A program made the position numbers and the translations under genes. Shown here piece after piece: positions 32,832 to 41,520 of a stretch of 64,000 bases of DNA (position 1 is the first letter of the stretch; each line of letters starts with the position of its first letter). The notes under the pieces are model-generated. The model had not been told where the DNA came from, ran no database searches, and was given only the letters and a program-made list of their open reading frames with translations. The DNA is from Geobacter sp. AOG1 (GTDB taxonomy: Bacteria > Desulfobacterota > Desulfuromonadia > Geobacterales > Geobacteraceae): positions 310,001-374,000 of the forward strand of contig NZ_BLIZ01000001.1 in the NCBI RefSeq assembly GCF_019972315.1. The letters run 5' to 3'.

Positions 32832-33135
32832 AGACGATGAAACCTTTCACGGCCAGTTCGTCGAGAAATGCACGAACATCGGCACGAAGCACGTCTTCTT
32901 CCACCTCAAACTGCTCCAGCAGTGCGGCCACGATCCCGTCGACAGTCCGGTTGTCACACAGTTTCCAAATTTCCATACCGAGGTAATTGACCGACAGCAT
33001 GGTGCCGCCGGAAAAGAGCACCGCGGTACCGATCTCGCCGGCATCCTCGCCGCGGGCAAGGGCGTCGCTCGCTTCGGCAAGGGCATCATCTTCCTCGCGC
33101 CACATGACATTGGGGTTGCGGTGTATGGTGGACAT
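32821..33135 (-). CDS. GeoRSP system PqqD-family peptide chaperone
   Basis: The 104-residue protein shows the PqqD/RRE fold: RNPNVMWREEDDALA, TMLSVNYLGMEIWKLCDNRTVDGIVAALLEQFEVEEDVLRADVRAFLDELAVKGFIVYAE. The winged-helix beta sheet would bind a precursor peptide and present it to the radical SAM enzyme. An insert (RGEDAGEIGTAVLFSGG) lengthens the first hairpin. AGGAGT lies about 7 bases before the ATG. It is 9 bp downstream of a beta-helix gene and overlaps the enzyme gene. Confidence 0.8.
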   Translation of the reverse strand: MSTIHRNPNVMWREEDDALAEASDALARGEDAGEIGTAVLFSGGTMLSVNYLGMEIWKLCDNRTVDGIVAALLEQFEVEEDVLRADVRAFLDELAVKGFIVYAE

Positions 33136-33144
33136 GCGTAACTC

Positions 33145-34128
33145 CTACCTCCCCGCATCCCCGACACGCTCCGCCAGGAACGGCGCGACAATGATCCGGG
33201 CAATAGACGGGTCTGCCTTGCCGTCGAAGATTAACTCCTCGATCTTCGACCGGTCCGTCATACCGAACCAGTTGCCGGCAGCAGGGATATCCGTCCCCTG
33301 CTCGTCGGCGATGGCGAGGTTGTAGTCAATGTTGCCGAAGATGTTGTTATCCTTGATGGTCATCCCCCCGGCCTTGTAGAAGAAGATTCCCTTCTGGTTG
33401 GCGGTAATTTCGTTGCGGCTGATCTCCCCCTCGCACTTTCCCTTGAGCCAAATGCCGAAGAACTTGTTGCCGCGGATAGTGTTGCGGGTGATGACCGCCT
33501 TTGAGATGCGAACGTTGATGCCACCCTTGTTGTCCTCGATGAGATTGCCGGTGACCGTGATGTCCGCAGGGATGCCGAAGCCGGGAGTTCCGACCGCCTC
33601 GTCTTCTTTCTTGACGCTGATGGCGACGGCGTTTTTCACGAAGGTGTCATCTTTGATGAGAACCTGTCCGCCGTGGGAATGGACACCGTTATAGGCATAT
33701 TCAACCCGGCAGTGTTCGACCACGTTCCCTTTACTCCCCAGGAAATTGAGGGACCCCCAGTCGGCAGGCTGGGGGTTAGCTTCTGCTGACGTGAAGAGAA
33801 TCGGTTTCTCGGCCGTCCCCTTGGCGATGAGCCTGCCCGTGACAATGATCTCGGCCTGGGGGTAATAGGGAGATTCGACCCCGAAGAGGTTCCGGTCGCC
33901 GACAGGTGCTATCTTTTTAAACCTTACCGTCGTCCCCGGAGCAATGGTGAGGGTACTACCCACCGGAACATGGACATCACCGGTAATAACAATATCACCC
34001 TCCCAGGTGGTGTCCTTTGTGATGGTTGCCATGCCTATTTCCCGCATTGCCGCCCGGCACTCTCCGGACAGTGTGATGAGAACTACGGTAACAACGGCAA
34101 GCAGCATCTGCCGCACGGTTGCGTGCAT
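33145..34128 (-). CDS. Secreted right-handed beta-helix (NosD-like) protein
   Basis: The protein (327 residues from 34128) has a signal peptide (MHATVRQMLLAVVTVVLITLSGECRAA) and about ten parallel beta-helix rungs, for example VTGNLIEDNKGGINVRISKAVITRNTIRGNKFFGIWLKG. The opening TKDTTWEGDIVITGDVHVPVGSTLTIAPGTTVRFKK recurs three times in the larger protein at 37787. It is periplasmic or surface-exposed and probably binds a polymer, peptide or metal. The ATG at 34128 is preferred over 34134 because GGGGGG lies 8 bases before it. Confidence 0.75.
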   Translation of the reverse strand: MHATVRQMLLAVVTVVLITLSGECRAAMREIGMATITKDTTWEGDIVITGDVHVPVGSTLTIAPGTTVRFKKIAPVGDRNLFGVESPYYPQAEIIVTGRLIAKGTAEKPILFTSAEANPQPADWGSLNFLGSKGNVVEHCRVEYAYNGVHSHGGQVLIKDDTFVKNAVAISVKKEDEAVGTPGFGIPADITVTGNLIEDNKGGINVRISKAVITRNTIRGNKFFGIWLKGKCEGEISRNEITANQKGIFFYKAGGMTIKDNNIFGNIDYNLAIADEQGTDIPAAGNWFGMTDRSKIEELIFDGKADPSIARIIVAPFLAERVGDAGR

Positions 34129-34130
34129 GG

Positions 34131-34685
34131 TCATATCCCCCCTCGCGATGTTTTCAACCTGGCCTGGACACCCTGTAGTGCCGAAAGAAGCGTAGCCTTC
34201 CGCTCCGTCTCCTTCTCCCTGTTGGCTCCCTTGCGGAGCAGCCTGTCGTTGACCTCCAGCCCCCGACGGTAGGACGCCTCGGCCTCCCGGTACAGCCCGG
34301 TCTGCTCGAACGCAAGACCGAGACTGTGATGCACCATAGTATCTTCGCTTTTTATGGCGATGGCTTTCTGAAACCAGACAATGGCCTCGGCCGGTTTTTT
34401 CCCCTTCAGCCTGATAAGTCCCATGACATCATGGGCATCGAAATCCTTCGGAGCCAACCTCAATGCCTCGGCAATCTGCTGTTCCGCCTCATTGAGCTTG
34501 TTTTTCCGGCATAACACCATCCCGAGTTTGGTTCTGGTCGCGATATCCTTGGGGTTGATCTCCAGAACGATCTTGTATTCGGTCTCGGCAATGGCGTCGG
34601 GGAGCAGGCCGGTCTCAGGGTGGGCCCAAACCGCGTGCGGAGCTAAGAGGAGAGCGCTTATGAAAAGAACGGTGAAATATTTCAT
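34131..34685 (-). CDS. Periplasmic TPR protein
   Basis: The 184-residue protein begins with a signal peptide (MKYFTVLFISALLLAPHAVWA) and carries four TPR-like helix pairs (EINPKDIATRTKLGMVLCRKNKLNEAEQQIAEALRLAPKDFDAHDVMGLIRLKGKKPAEAIVWFQKAIAIKSED). It starts in an ATGA overlap with the transporter gene and is followed within 2 bp by the beta-helix gene, so all three are one translational unit. Likely a scaffold in the periplasm; partner unknown. Confidence 0.75.
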   Translation of the reverse strand: MKYFTVLFISALLLAPHAVWAHPETGLLPDAIAETEYKIVLEINPKDIATRTKLGMVLCRKNKLNEAEQQIAEALRLAPKDFDAHDVMGLIRLKGKKPAEAIVWFQKAIAIKSEDTMVHHSLGLAFEQTGLYREAEASYRRGLEVNDRLLRKGANREKETERKATLLSALQGVQARLKTSRGGI

Positions 34686-35551
34686 AGCTGCCTGAAATGC
34701 GTGATCGACGTATACATGGTGACAATGCCGATGAGGGTAACGATGACAGCACTTGCAAACGCGATCTTCGGCGCATATCGTTCAGTATCCAGGAAGCGCT
34801 TTGTCGCCTTCACGCCATTGACCACCGCAAGCCCTATGGCAACGAGGCAGACGGCAAGGCCGAGACTGAAGACAAGGACCATGGCAAGACCTCTTCCAAG
34901 CTGTCCGACGGAAACCGATGCGAGTAGAATAGCCAGCGCCGCCGGGCAGGGGACGATCCCGCCGGATATACCCAGCAAAATCAGCCCCACCGGACCGAGG
35001 GGCTTGTCGCCGGCAGCGTGGTGATGGTCGTGGGAGTGATGATCGTGGGAATGACCGTGTGCATCCCCATGGTCGTGGTCGTGGTCATGGACATGGTCCG
35101 GGGCATCATGGGTGTGCGAATGGTCATGGGGGTGATCATGTCCATGATCGTGGTTGTGATTGGGGCCATGGTGACTGTGGCTGTGACCGAACAGGTGAAA
35201 ATGGTCGTGGGCACGTGCAGGGTCCTTCAGGCAGATCCACCTCTGCCGCAGCATCCAGAGACCGATGCCAAGAATAATGAGGCTTGCTACAATTCCGAGA
35301 TAGGCATGAATTTCCTGTTCTGACAGATACCGCGCGGAAAATTTCGCCAGAAGCCCCAAGAGAATGATGCTGAAGGAGTGGGTAAAGGTAACGACGATTC
35401 CAAGGATGATGGCGTCGATATTTCTTCCCCGGGAGCCGACCAGATAGGCGGCCACCACCGTTTTACCATGTCCCGGTTCCAGGGAATGGGCAGCACCAAG
35501 AAAAAAAGCGGCAATATAGATGCCGAACATCCCCGAACTCGTTATTTCCAT
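34682..35551 (-). CDS. NicO/RcnA-like nickel/cobalt-type transporter
   Basis: The 289-residue membrane protein has six to seven spans and the conserved HSLEPGHGKTVVAAYLVG motif near residues 22-40 typical of this family. A very His/Asp-rich cytoplasmic loop (about residues 120-175, with runs of HDH and HSH) lies in the middle, followed by GGIVPCPAALAILLASVSVGQ. Family members export or import Ni(II) or Co(II); direction cannot be decided here. Overlap with the ResB-like gene (10 bp) and TPR gene (4 bp) places it firmly in the GeoRSP operon. Confidence 0.85.
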   Translation of the reverse strand: MEITSSGMFGIYIAAFFLGAAHSLEPGHGKTVVAAYLVGSRGRNIDAIILGIVVTFTHSFSIILLGLLAKFSARYLSEQEIHAYLGIVASLIILGIGLWMLRQRWICLKDPARAHDHFHLFGHSHSHHGPNHNHDHGHDHPHDHSHTHDAPDHVHDHDHDHGDAHGHSHDHHSHDHHHAAGDKPLGPVGLILLGISGGIVPCPAALAILLASVSVGQLGRGLAMVLVFSLGLAVCLVAIGLAVVNGVKATKRFLDTERYAPKIAFASAVIVTLIGIVTMYTSITHFRQL

Positions 35552-36468
35552 AGAACCTTCCCGTAAAAGCGCCTTATGAAGGACAATACCGCCCCAAGGC
35601 CCATGATGGCAAAACCGGCAAAGACATAGGGTCTTCCCGGATCCCGCACAATTTGAATACCGGCATACACCGCGCCGGCAGCATCCCGGTCAACCCGTGT
35701 ATTGTAGAAATAGAGGCCGTTCCACTGAAACGGGTTGTTGACCTCGGAAGTCCCCTCGGCCAGTTTTTCGGAATTGCTGGCAAGGGCCAGGTCAACCCAG
35801 AGCCTTTTCAGCGAAGGGTTCTGGTAGGCCACCAGCTTGAATGCATAGGGGAAGTCGGGGGGGAGGTCAGATGTCCCTGCCGTATCACAGACCCCCAACA
35901 AGCGGCCCTGATCAAACACGGAAAGCCTCAGGTTTTCCGACGGGAATTCCAGGGACTCGACCTTTATCCGGTAGTTTTTCAGGTCGAAGCTTTCTCCCGT
36001 CTTCAGGACAAAAAGCCCTTCCTTCTCTCCCCCCCGCAGAACACCAACCTTTACCGGTATGGGGTAAAACTCGCGATTGACCTTTTTCACGACCAGTTCC
36101 GCCCCGAGAGGGACGTCTTGATTCCTGTCCCATCGATAGACTTGGTCCACCATACTCCCTTCGTAGACATTGACGGTCGCCACATAGCCGAACGACGTGG
36201 CAATACACCCCGCCAGCGTGAGGAGTACGCCGCCATGCATGATCAGGACAGGTTTTGACAGGGTCTTGAGCCGCTTCATGGTACAGAACAGAAGGTTCAA
36301 CCCAAAACAGCCCAGAAGCGACAGAAACGGGGGACTCGAATAGATGGTCCTGCTTTCGGTAAAGGTCCCAGGAATGGCCAAAATGGCAATCGCCAGGAAC
36401 AGTACAACCGCACATTCGGTTGACGCCAGCCAGGATATTTTCTTCTTCATTCCCTCGGGTATCGTCAT
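35542..36468 (-). CDS. ResB-like cytochrome c biogenesis protein
   Basis: The 308-residue protein has three N-terminal membrane spans (about 13-33, 48-65, 75-95), a periplasmic domain rich in beta strands, and one C-terminal span (YVFAGFAIMGLGAVLSFIRRF). This is the ResB/Ccs1 topology, including the FQWNGLYFYNTR and IQIVRDPGRPYVFAGFAIMGLG segments. ResB proteins deliver heme or reduced apocytochrome c. No ResC partner is visible. Its presence in an operon with metal transporter, beta-helix and SPASM genes may mean a specialised role in heme or thiol handling. It starts 4 bp after the preceding stop. Confidence 0.7.
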   Translation of the reverse strand: MTIPEGMKKKISWLASTECAVVLFLAIAILAIPGTFTESRTIYSSPPFLSLLGCFGLNLLFCTMKRLKTLSKPVLIMHGGVLLTLAGCIATSFGYVATVNVYEGSMVDQVYRWDRNQDVPLGAELVVKKVNREFYPIPVKVGVLRGGEKEGLFVLKTGESFDLKNYRIKVESLEFPSENLRLSVFDQGRLLGVCDTAGTSDLPPDFPYAFKLVAYQNPSLKRLWVDLALASNSEKLAEGTSEVNNPFQWNGLYFYNTRVDRDAAGAVYAGIQIVRDPGRPYVFAGFAIMGLGAVLSFIRRFYGKVLWK

Positions 36469-36472
36469 CCCG

Positions 36473-37021
36473 TTATATTAACTTCTTTCCCTTCAGGAAT
36501 TCTTTTGCCGTCTTTTTCGATTTTTCATTCGACTCGGCGGACTTGAGCAGCTTCGCATAGGTGTCGTTTACCAGAACCCCCGAAAGCTTGTTCAACAGTT
36601 TGGGGAGGGCCGGATAGTTGGAGAGTGTGTCCGCCGTCAGGACCGGTGCAAACTTCAGGGAGCCGCCGATCGGCTCAAGCCATGTCAGGTTCAGCCTGGT
36701 TTTGTACTCGCTCTTGATCTGGTCGTATGTTGAATCCTTGGGCTTCCCGACAATCTCCGCCCCACGACCGGTGTTTTCGAAAATTACGTTCACGCTCCCC
36801 TGCTTGACAGCGTTGTACAGTTCTTTTGAGTCCTTGTAGACATCGATCTTGACCGAGGAACCGGTCCGCTCGGTGATCAGGATGGATGCCATCTCTGCCA
36901 ACAACCGTTCACTGGCGGCGCTGGTGACCCCAAGGTGGATTGTCTTGCCGACACAGGCAGACGATATCTGGACGACAGCAAGAATTGATACGACGAGGCA
37001 CCATGAAATGACCTGTTTCAT
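36473..37021 (-). CDS. Periplasmic substrate-binding protein (OpuAC / PBP type)
   Basis: The protein (182 residues from 37021) has a signal sequence (MKQVISWCLVVSILAVVQISSACVG) and the opening KTIHLGVTSAASERLLAEMASILITERTGSSVKIDVYKDSKELYNAVKQGSVNVIFENTGRGAEIVG, typical of quaternary-amine/glycine-betaine binding proteins. At 182 residues it is shorter than usual (about 280) and seems to lack much of the second lobe. No ABC transporter subunits are present. The ligand is unknown. GGGAGTG before 37021 supports that start over 37063. Confidence 0.65.
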   Translation of the reverse strand: MKQVISWCLVVSILAVVQISSACVGKTIHLGVTSAASERLLAEMASILITERTGSSVKIDVYKDSKELYNAVKQGSVNVIFENTGRGAEIVGKPKDSTYDQIKSEYKTRLNLTWLEPIGGSLKFAPVLTADTLSNYPALPKLLNKLSGVLVNDTYAKLLKSAESNEKSKKTAKEFLKGKKLI

Positions 37022-37085
37022 TTTTTCACTCCCATCTAAGTTTGCGACAATTGAAGCGCTCATTGTTGAGCACGACGCTACTGAG

Positions 37086-37790
37086 TTAATATACTATTAG
37101 TTGAATATCCAAGGCAATATCTGATTTCCCCGGTTCAAGCACAACCTCCCTCGTCACGGTGATTTTGGAAGGAAGTGGAAATTGCCGGGAGCTCCCGATG
37201 AAATATTTCCCGGCCGAAGGGATGGAAAGCGCGTAATTGCCCGCCTCGTCGGTCCATGCCGAGAGATAGTCCGGAACGTAGTCAACATCCCTGGAACGGT
37301 GGGCGAATACATAGGCGTTGGCAACGGGATTCCCCTGGGCATCGACGACCCGACCGCGCAACCTCACCGAATCGTCTGCATTGGTGCGTTTCTTCTGGCC
37401 GACCTCGCGAATATCGGCAACCGTAAAACTGGCCTCGGTCTCCCTGCCCGCTTCCATTTCGATCTCAACCGGCTCACCCGAATGCTTGTCCCCCGGCATG
37501 AGCGGCCCATAATTGCCATCCTTTTTCAGGCGCGCCACTGCCCAGTATTTTCCCGCCGGCAAGGCAATCAGGATGCGTCCGTCACTGCCGGACATGGGGG
37601 ATATGAAGTCTGCCGGTTTTCTCACATTCGAACTGCCATAGAGAAACAGCTTGGCCCCCTCGGCAGGCCTCCCTTCGCTATCGAGAACCTTTCCCTTCAG
37701 AAGGGAGGTTTCCGCTGCAACGCCATTGAGAGACAAGGCCAGGACACAGACTGCCATCGATAGAACACCGTACAGAAATACCCGTTTCAT
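37086..37790 (-). CDS. Secreted protein with two carboxypeptidase-regulatory-like domains
   Basis: The 234-residue protein has a signal peptide (MKRVFLYGVLSMAVCVLALSLNGVAA) and two repeats of the CarboxypepD_reg-like fold: LKGKVLDSEGRPAEGAKLFLYGS with an ALPAGKYWAVARLKKDG end, then LRGRVVDAQGNPVANAYVFAHRSRDVDY with SIPSAGKYFIGS. Such domains are Ig-like spacers or binders on the cell surface. It starts in an ATGA overlap with the large beta-helix gene upstream. A related protein with the same fold is encoded at 40559-41347, next to peptides 2 and 4. Confidence 0.75.
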   Translation of the reverse strand: MKRVFLYGVLSMAVCVLALSLNGVAAETSLLKGKVLDSEGRPAEGAKLFLYGSSNVRKPADFISPMSGSDGRILIALPAGKYWAVARLKKDGNYGPLMPGDKHSGEPVEIEMEAGRETEASFTVADIREVGQKKRTNADDSVRLRGRVVDAQGNPVANAYVFAHRSRDVDYVPDYLSAWTDEAGNYALSIPSAGKYFIGSSRQFPLPSKITVTREVVLEPGKSDIALDIQLIVY

Positions 37791-40285
37791 GGCAGCTCTT
37801 TCACCCCCGGTTTTACCGGCTCCTTGAGGGCTGGCTCGAACAGGACATTTCCTATGCCGGGCTCATTTCTTCCATCGAATATGGTCTGAGGCGGGTTGTC
37901 GGTTCCCCACCAGTTTCCCTTGGCGTCGATATCTTCGTTATTGAAATCCCCAACGCGGATGTTGTAGTTGCTGTTGTCAAAGATGTCATTCCGCGTGATG
38001 GTCAGCCCCCCCCCTTTTTCCCTGACAAAAATACCCGTTTCATTCCTGGTGATGCGGTTTTCCCGGATCACGGCATTTCCTATGTACGCCCTGATGCCGA
38101 TCACGTTATCTTCAAATACCGAACGGGTAACCTGAACGGGGCCGCTTCTGAACCGCATTCCCCCGTAGTTTTTCTTGAAATGACAGTCCGTAATGGAAAG
38201 ATTGGTGAAATGACAGTGGATACCCCACGTGGCATATTCAAAAACAGCGTGGGCTATCTCGCTGCCGGTGGCATATTCAAGGAGGATCTCATCCCAATCG
38301 GACGCACCGGTTCTTTGCACCGATGTGAAAATGATCTTCCCGTCATCCCTTCCCTTTGCAATTATTCTGCCTTTAACGGCAAGACCGGTTCCCTGGGAAA
38401 AGGCCACCTTTGTCCCCGGAGCAACCGTCAGGACCGCTCCGGGAAGGACGGTCAGGGCAGTATTGACGGTGATGACGCCTCGCCAGATCGTATCCGTCGA
38501 CACGAACCGTAATGGCCAGGCAAAGGGAATGGGGCTGGCACTTGCCTTTTCATGGGCGACCCGGCCTCGTGAAGCGTCATCCTTCCTGTCAAAGATAACC
38601 GTGTTGACGTCTGCACCACCCCACCAGTTGGAGGGCGCGGATACGTCTTTTGGGCCGTCAAGATCGATGGCATACTGGCCATTGGCGATGAAATTGTTTT
38701 CCGTGATAACCCCGTCAAAAGAGATGATCCCCATCCCCCGTTCGCCGTTGTCGGATATCTGATTCCCCTTGATGACCGCCCGTGTGTCCTGGACGTTCAA
38801 GCCATTGATACCGTTTGCCGCGACAATGTTCCCCAGTATTTCCACATTGTCGACATTCTTGAGGGAGAGACCGGTTTCCAGGTTGTTGGTGATACTGTTG
38901 CGGCTGTAGTCACCGTAATAGGTATCCGCCACCATGAGACCGTACCGGTTGCCGTCGATGAGGTTTTCCTGCAATGACGACACCCCTTCCCGGATCCGCA
39001 GCCCTTCTTTCCAGTTCCCCACAATCCTGTTGCCACGGGCGGTAATGTTGGTGCGGAAAAAATTGGCACCGACATAGTTGTCGGCGATGACGTTATCGGA
39101 GAATGTTATGTCGGAGTCCCTCCCCTGCACGCCACTTTTATTGGCGTAGAGGTGGTTCCCCTTTATGTCAACCGACGACTCCTGGAACTGGACACCGCGA
39201 TAGTTGTTCGTCAGCACCGAATTCTGCACCACAACCGTGGAAAAATGGAAATGGAGCCCGCGATACGCGTGCTCTATCCGGCAATACTCGATGAGGTTCT
39301 GGGCTCCGGCACTGTTCATGATGTTAATGGCGTCCCAGTCCCCCATCCCCTTCTCTTTTTCGGCGGACCGGAAAATGATGGGGTGCTCCCTGGTCCCCTT
39401 GGCGATGAGACGTCCCTGTATCAGGAGCCCGTTCTCGCCGATACCGTCACCATTGGTATCCTTTTTTGAGAATTCGACAATCGTTCCCGGCATGACAATC
39501 AGCCTGCTCCCCTCCGGCACCCGGACAATTCCGCCGACTTCCACTCTCCCCTGCCAGACGGTGTCCCCCCGTAAGGCTTCGTCTTTATATCGCCTGTCGA
39601 CAGGGGGTTCCCCCGCGCTTACAGGTGGCACTTCCGGCCGGTACTCCTTGACAGAGGCGGAATAGACGTCCTTTTTCCTGTTCCCCTTGACGACGGCGGT
39701 CGTTGTTACCACGTGGGGCCCCTGAAGGGTAAACAGGCCATAGTCATTGTCGGCGATACGGGAATTTTCGACCGTAATTCCGCTCTTCTCCCCCTGGGCT
39801 ACCACACCATAACGGTTTTCCCTGATGGTTGAGTCCAATAGCCGGAGAGTCCCATCAAACACGTGTAACGCGGTCTCCGCATGCGCTATCCGACACCCCG
39901 CCACCGTAGCAGTGCCATGGTCGACCACGATCCCTGCCCAGCTTCCCGCCTTCTTCTCTTCGCCGGAAAAATCCACGGGGGATGTTGCCGTCCCCTCCAC
40001 CCTGAGCGTTCCTCGAACCGTTATTTCCGTCAAGGGGGACACATATTCGGGGTCGGTCTTCGTACTTTCCGCCGCAACGACCTTGATGGTAGTGCCAGGC
40101 CTGATGGTAAGGGTAATCCCTTCCGGCACCAGGACATCCTCGGCGACCCTGACCTCCCCCTGCCAGACGGTGTCCGCCGTAATAACGCCGGCACGCACAC
40201 CGCACGGAGAAACGACAATAAAAAACGCAAGCATCATTGCATTGCGTAACCATGCACCTGAAAGTTTATTCACGAGTTTTTTCAT
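37787..40285 (-). CDS. Large secreted right-handed beta-helix (NosD-like) protein
   Basis: From the ATG at 40285 the protein has 832 residues, opening with a signal peptide (MKKLVNKLSGAWLRNAMMLAFFIVVSPCGVRA). It consists of three units, each beginning with DTVWQGxVxVxxxxxVPxGxxLxxxPGTxxxF and continuing into parallel beta-helix rungs (VQNSVLTNNYRGVQFQESSVDIKGNHLYANKSGV). A longer reading starting at 40411 would run through the peptide gene and the hairpin and is rejected. It is the first large gene after peptide 4 and likely a surface or periplasmic platform of the system. Confidence 0.8.
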   Translation of the reverse strand: MKKLVNKLSGAWLRNAMMLAFFIVVSPCGVRAGVITADTVWQGEVRVAEDVLVPEGITLTIRPGTTIKVVAAESTKTDPEYVSPLTEITVRGTLRVEGTATSPVDFSGEEKKAGSWAGIVVDHGTATVAGCRIAHAETALHVFDGTLRLLDSTIRENRYGVVAQGEKSGITVENSRIADNDYGLFTLQGPHVVTTTAVVKGNRKKDVYSASVKEYRPEVPPVSAGEPPVDRRYKDEALRGDTVWQGRVEVGGIVRVPEGSRLIVMPGTIVEFSKKDTNGDGIGENGLLIQGRLIAKGTREHPIIFRSAEKEKGMGDWDAINIMNSAGAQNLIEYCRIEHAYRGLHFHFSTVVVQNSVLTNNYRGVQFQESSVDIKGNHLYANKSGVQGRDSDITFSDNVIADNYVGANFFRTNITARGNRIVGNWKEGLRIREGVSSLQENLIDGNRYGLMVADTYYGDYSRNSITNNLETGLSLKNVDNVEILGNIVAANGINGLNVQDTRAVIKGNQISDNGERGMGIISFDGVITENNFIANGQYAIDLDGPKDVSAPSNWWGGADVNTVIFDRKDDASRGRVAHEKASASPIPFAWPLRFVSTDTIWRGVITVNTALTVLPGAVLTVAPGTKVAFSQGTGLAVKGRIIAKGRDDGKIIFTSVQRTGASDWDEILLEYATGSEIAHAVFEYATWGIHCHFTNLSITDCHFKKNYGGMRFRSGPVQVTRSVFEDNVIGIRAYIGNAVIRENRITRNETGIFVREKGGGLTITRNDIFDNSNYNIRVGDFNNEDIDAKGNWWGTDNPPQTIFDGRNEPGIGNVLFEPALKEPVKPGVKELP

Positions 40286-40310
40286 TGATCGCAGAGTACC
40301 TGAAAATAAT

Positions 40311-40346
40311 AGAGAGGCACCGAAAACAGTATGTCGGTGCCTCTCT
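40311..40346 (-). terminator. Strong hairpin between peptide gene 4 and the operon (attenuator candidate)
   Basis: AGAGAGGCACCGA and TCGGTGCCTCTCT are perfect 13-bp arms around a 10-base loop, followed on the minus strand by ATTATTTT. It lies 18 bp after the peptide stop and 25 bp before the beta-helix start. Partial termination here would make peptide mRNA more abundant than the enzyme mRNA, as seen in many RiPP operons. Confidence 0.75.
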
Positions 40347-40364
40347 CCAAAGGTCACGAAGGTA

Positions 40365-40427
40365 TCAGCAGGGATGTACCACGGCATTTCCCACGACTCT
40401 TGGACGGACATATTTACACCTTTTCAT
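40365..40427 (-). CDS. 20-residue HPC peptide 4, candidate precursor at the head of the GeoRSP operon
   Basis: The frame encodes MKRCKYVRPRVVGNAVVHPC, followed by TGA. GGAAGGAGGT precedes the ATG by about 10 bases. It is the most diverged of the four peptides but keeps length, Y-x-[KR]-P, VVG and the C-terminal VHPC, which is good evidence of selection. It has an extra Cys at position 4. It is the first gene after a predicted promoter (40503-40532) and is followed by a strong hairpin, then the beta-helix gene and, 7 kb on, the PqqD and radical SAM genes. Confidence 0.75.
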   Translation of the reverse strand: MKRCKYVRPRVVGNAVVHPC

Positions 40428-40502
40428 CGCTTGGGATACCTCCTTCCGTGGTAATTAGGTGCAGCTTGTGAACTGGCCACTGAAAATAGCATTATTGGGG
40501 GT

Positions 40503-40532
40503 AGTATACACTGTCTGGACGTCAAAGGTAAA
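40503..40532 (-). promoter_or_regulatory. Predicted sigma-70 promoter of the GeoRSP operon
   Basis: On the minus strand TTTACC (40527-40532) and TATACT (40503-40508) are spaced by 18 bp. Transcription would begin near 40496 and reach the peptide 4 ATG after about 70 bases. Confidence 0.5.
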
Positions 40533-40558
40533 TACAGAATAAATGGAAACGGAATTTG

Positions 40559-41347
40559 TTACTGATTCGGGCCGCGCCCGAGAAAGCGTATCCCTTTTAT
40601 GTCTATCCCTTTTACCGTCGTCCCTGTTTTTGCGGTAACCGGCACGGGCTTATCCTGTCCATACCCTCCCATAATCTCTCCTACTTTCGGCGCTCCACCA
40701 CCATACACATCCCTGATCTTGAGGTAATAATTCCCTCCTTGATTGACCCTGAGAAGGTATTTCCCATCCTTTCCCGTTCGCTCGGAGACAAAGAGAGGTT
40801 TCCCCACCATGGCAGGAGTCAGAAAAGCAAACACCATGGCCCTTTCCAGAGGTTTTCCGTCAGCGTCGGTAATGGTCCCTTCGATGGCGGTAATGCCGTT
40901 ACTGGTCTTGACGGTTGTTTTGGCGAAAGGGACCGCTTCCGCTATGGTGCCGACATCGGTCGCCTTGCCTTTATCCACACGGAATGTCTTGGGAATGCCC
41001 TTCTCTTCCATCGCCGGCAGGAAATAGTCCCCTTCCTGGGGAGGACCCACCTCCTGTCCCGATTTCCGCTTGCTTGCCCCCAGATAGTACTTCCCTTCAA
41101 CGAGCACCGCCTTGAAATTGCCGCCGGCATCGGTACCGACTATCTCATCGGGCACCCGCCAGTATTTTTCGGGCGACGGTGGAGGCCCGGAAGCCTCATT
41201 GAAAAAGAAGACGACCCCGTTCGCCAATGGGCCTCCATTCTTTACCATCATTTTACCGGTAATGGTTCCCGTCCTGACATCCTCTGCAAAAGCCATGGTT
41301 GCCATACACATGAGCACAGCGGTTACAAAACACCCCATTTTCCCCAT
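40559..41347 (-). CDS. Secreted protein with carboxypeptidase-regulatory-like domains
   Basis: From the ATG at 41347 the protein has 262 residues. A signal peptide (MGKMGCFVTAVLMCMATMAFA) precedes two Ig-like units: TGTITGKMMVKNGGPLANGVVFFFNEASG with GNFKAVLVEGKYYLGASKRKSG, and AIEGTITDADGKPLERAMVFAFLTPAMVGKPLFVSERTGKDGKYLLRVNQGGNYYLKIRD. It parallels the protein at 37086. GGAGGA lies 7 bases before the start. A terminator at 41521-41555 separates it from the cytochrome/peptide 2 unit, and the promoter of peptide 4 lies just past its end, so it is probably its own unit. Confidence 0.75.
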   Translation of the reverse strand: MGKMGCFVTAVLMCMATMAFAEDVRTGTITGKMMVKNGGPLANGVVFFFNEASGPPPSPEKYWRVPDEIVGTDAGGNFKAVLVEGKYYLGASKRKSGQEVGPPQEGDYFLPAMEEKGIPKTFRVDKGKATDVGTIAEAVPFAKTTVKTSNGITAIEGTITDADGKPLERAMVFAFLTPAMVGKPLFVSERTGKDGKYLLRVNQGGNYYLKIRDVYGGGAPKVGEIMGGYGQDKPVPVTAKTGTTVKGIDIKGIRFLGRGPNQ

Positions 41348-41520
41348 TGTATTCCTCCTCTCCCACCACCGTGTATTTCTGACAACGCCACAAAACTTGG
41401 CAAAACTTCTCTCCATGAATCACTGCCAATATACTACAGAAGCGGCCAGTCGAGCGCTTTTTTTCTTTAGCTTCATCTTTTAACCTAAAATCAGATTTGG
41501 GCTTCTGTAGACGAGAAACC

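Noticed and set aside
34990-35215. Short tandem repeats of ATG/GTC type suggesting CRISPR or a microsatellite
   Set aside because: They encode the His/Asp-rich loop of the NicO-like transporter; there is no repeat-spacer structure.
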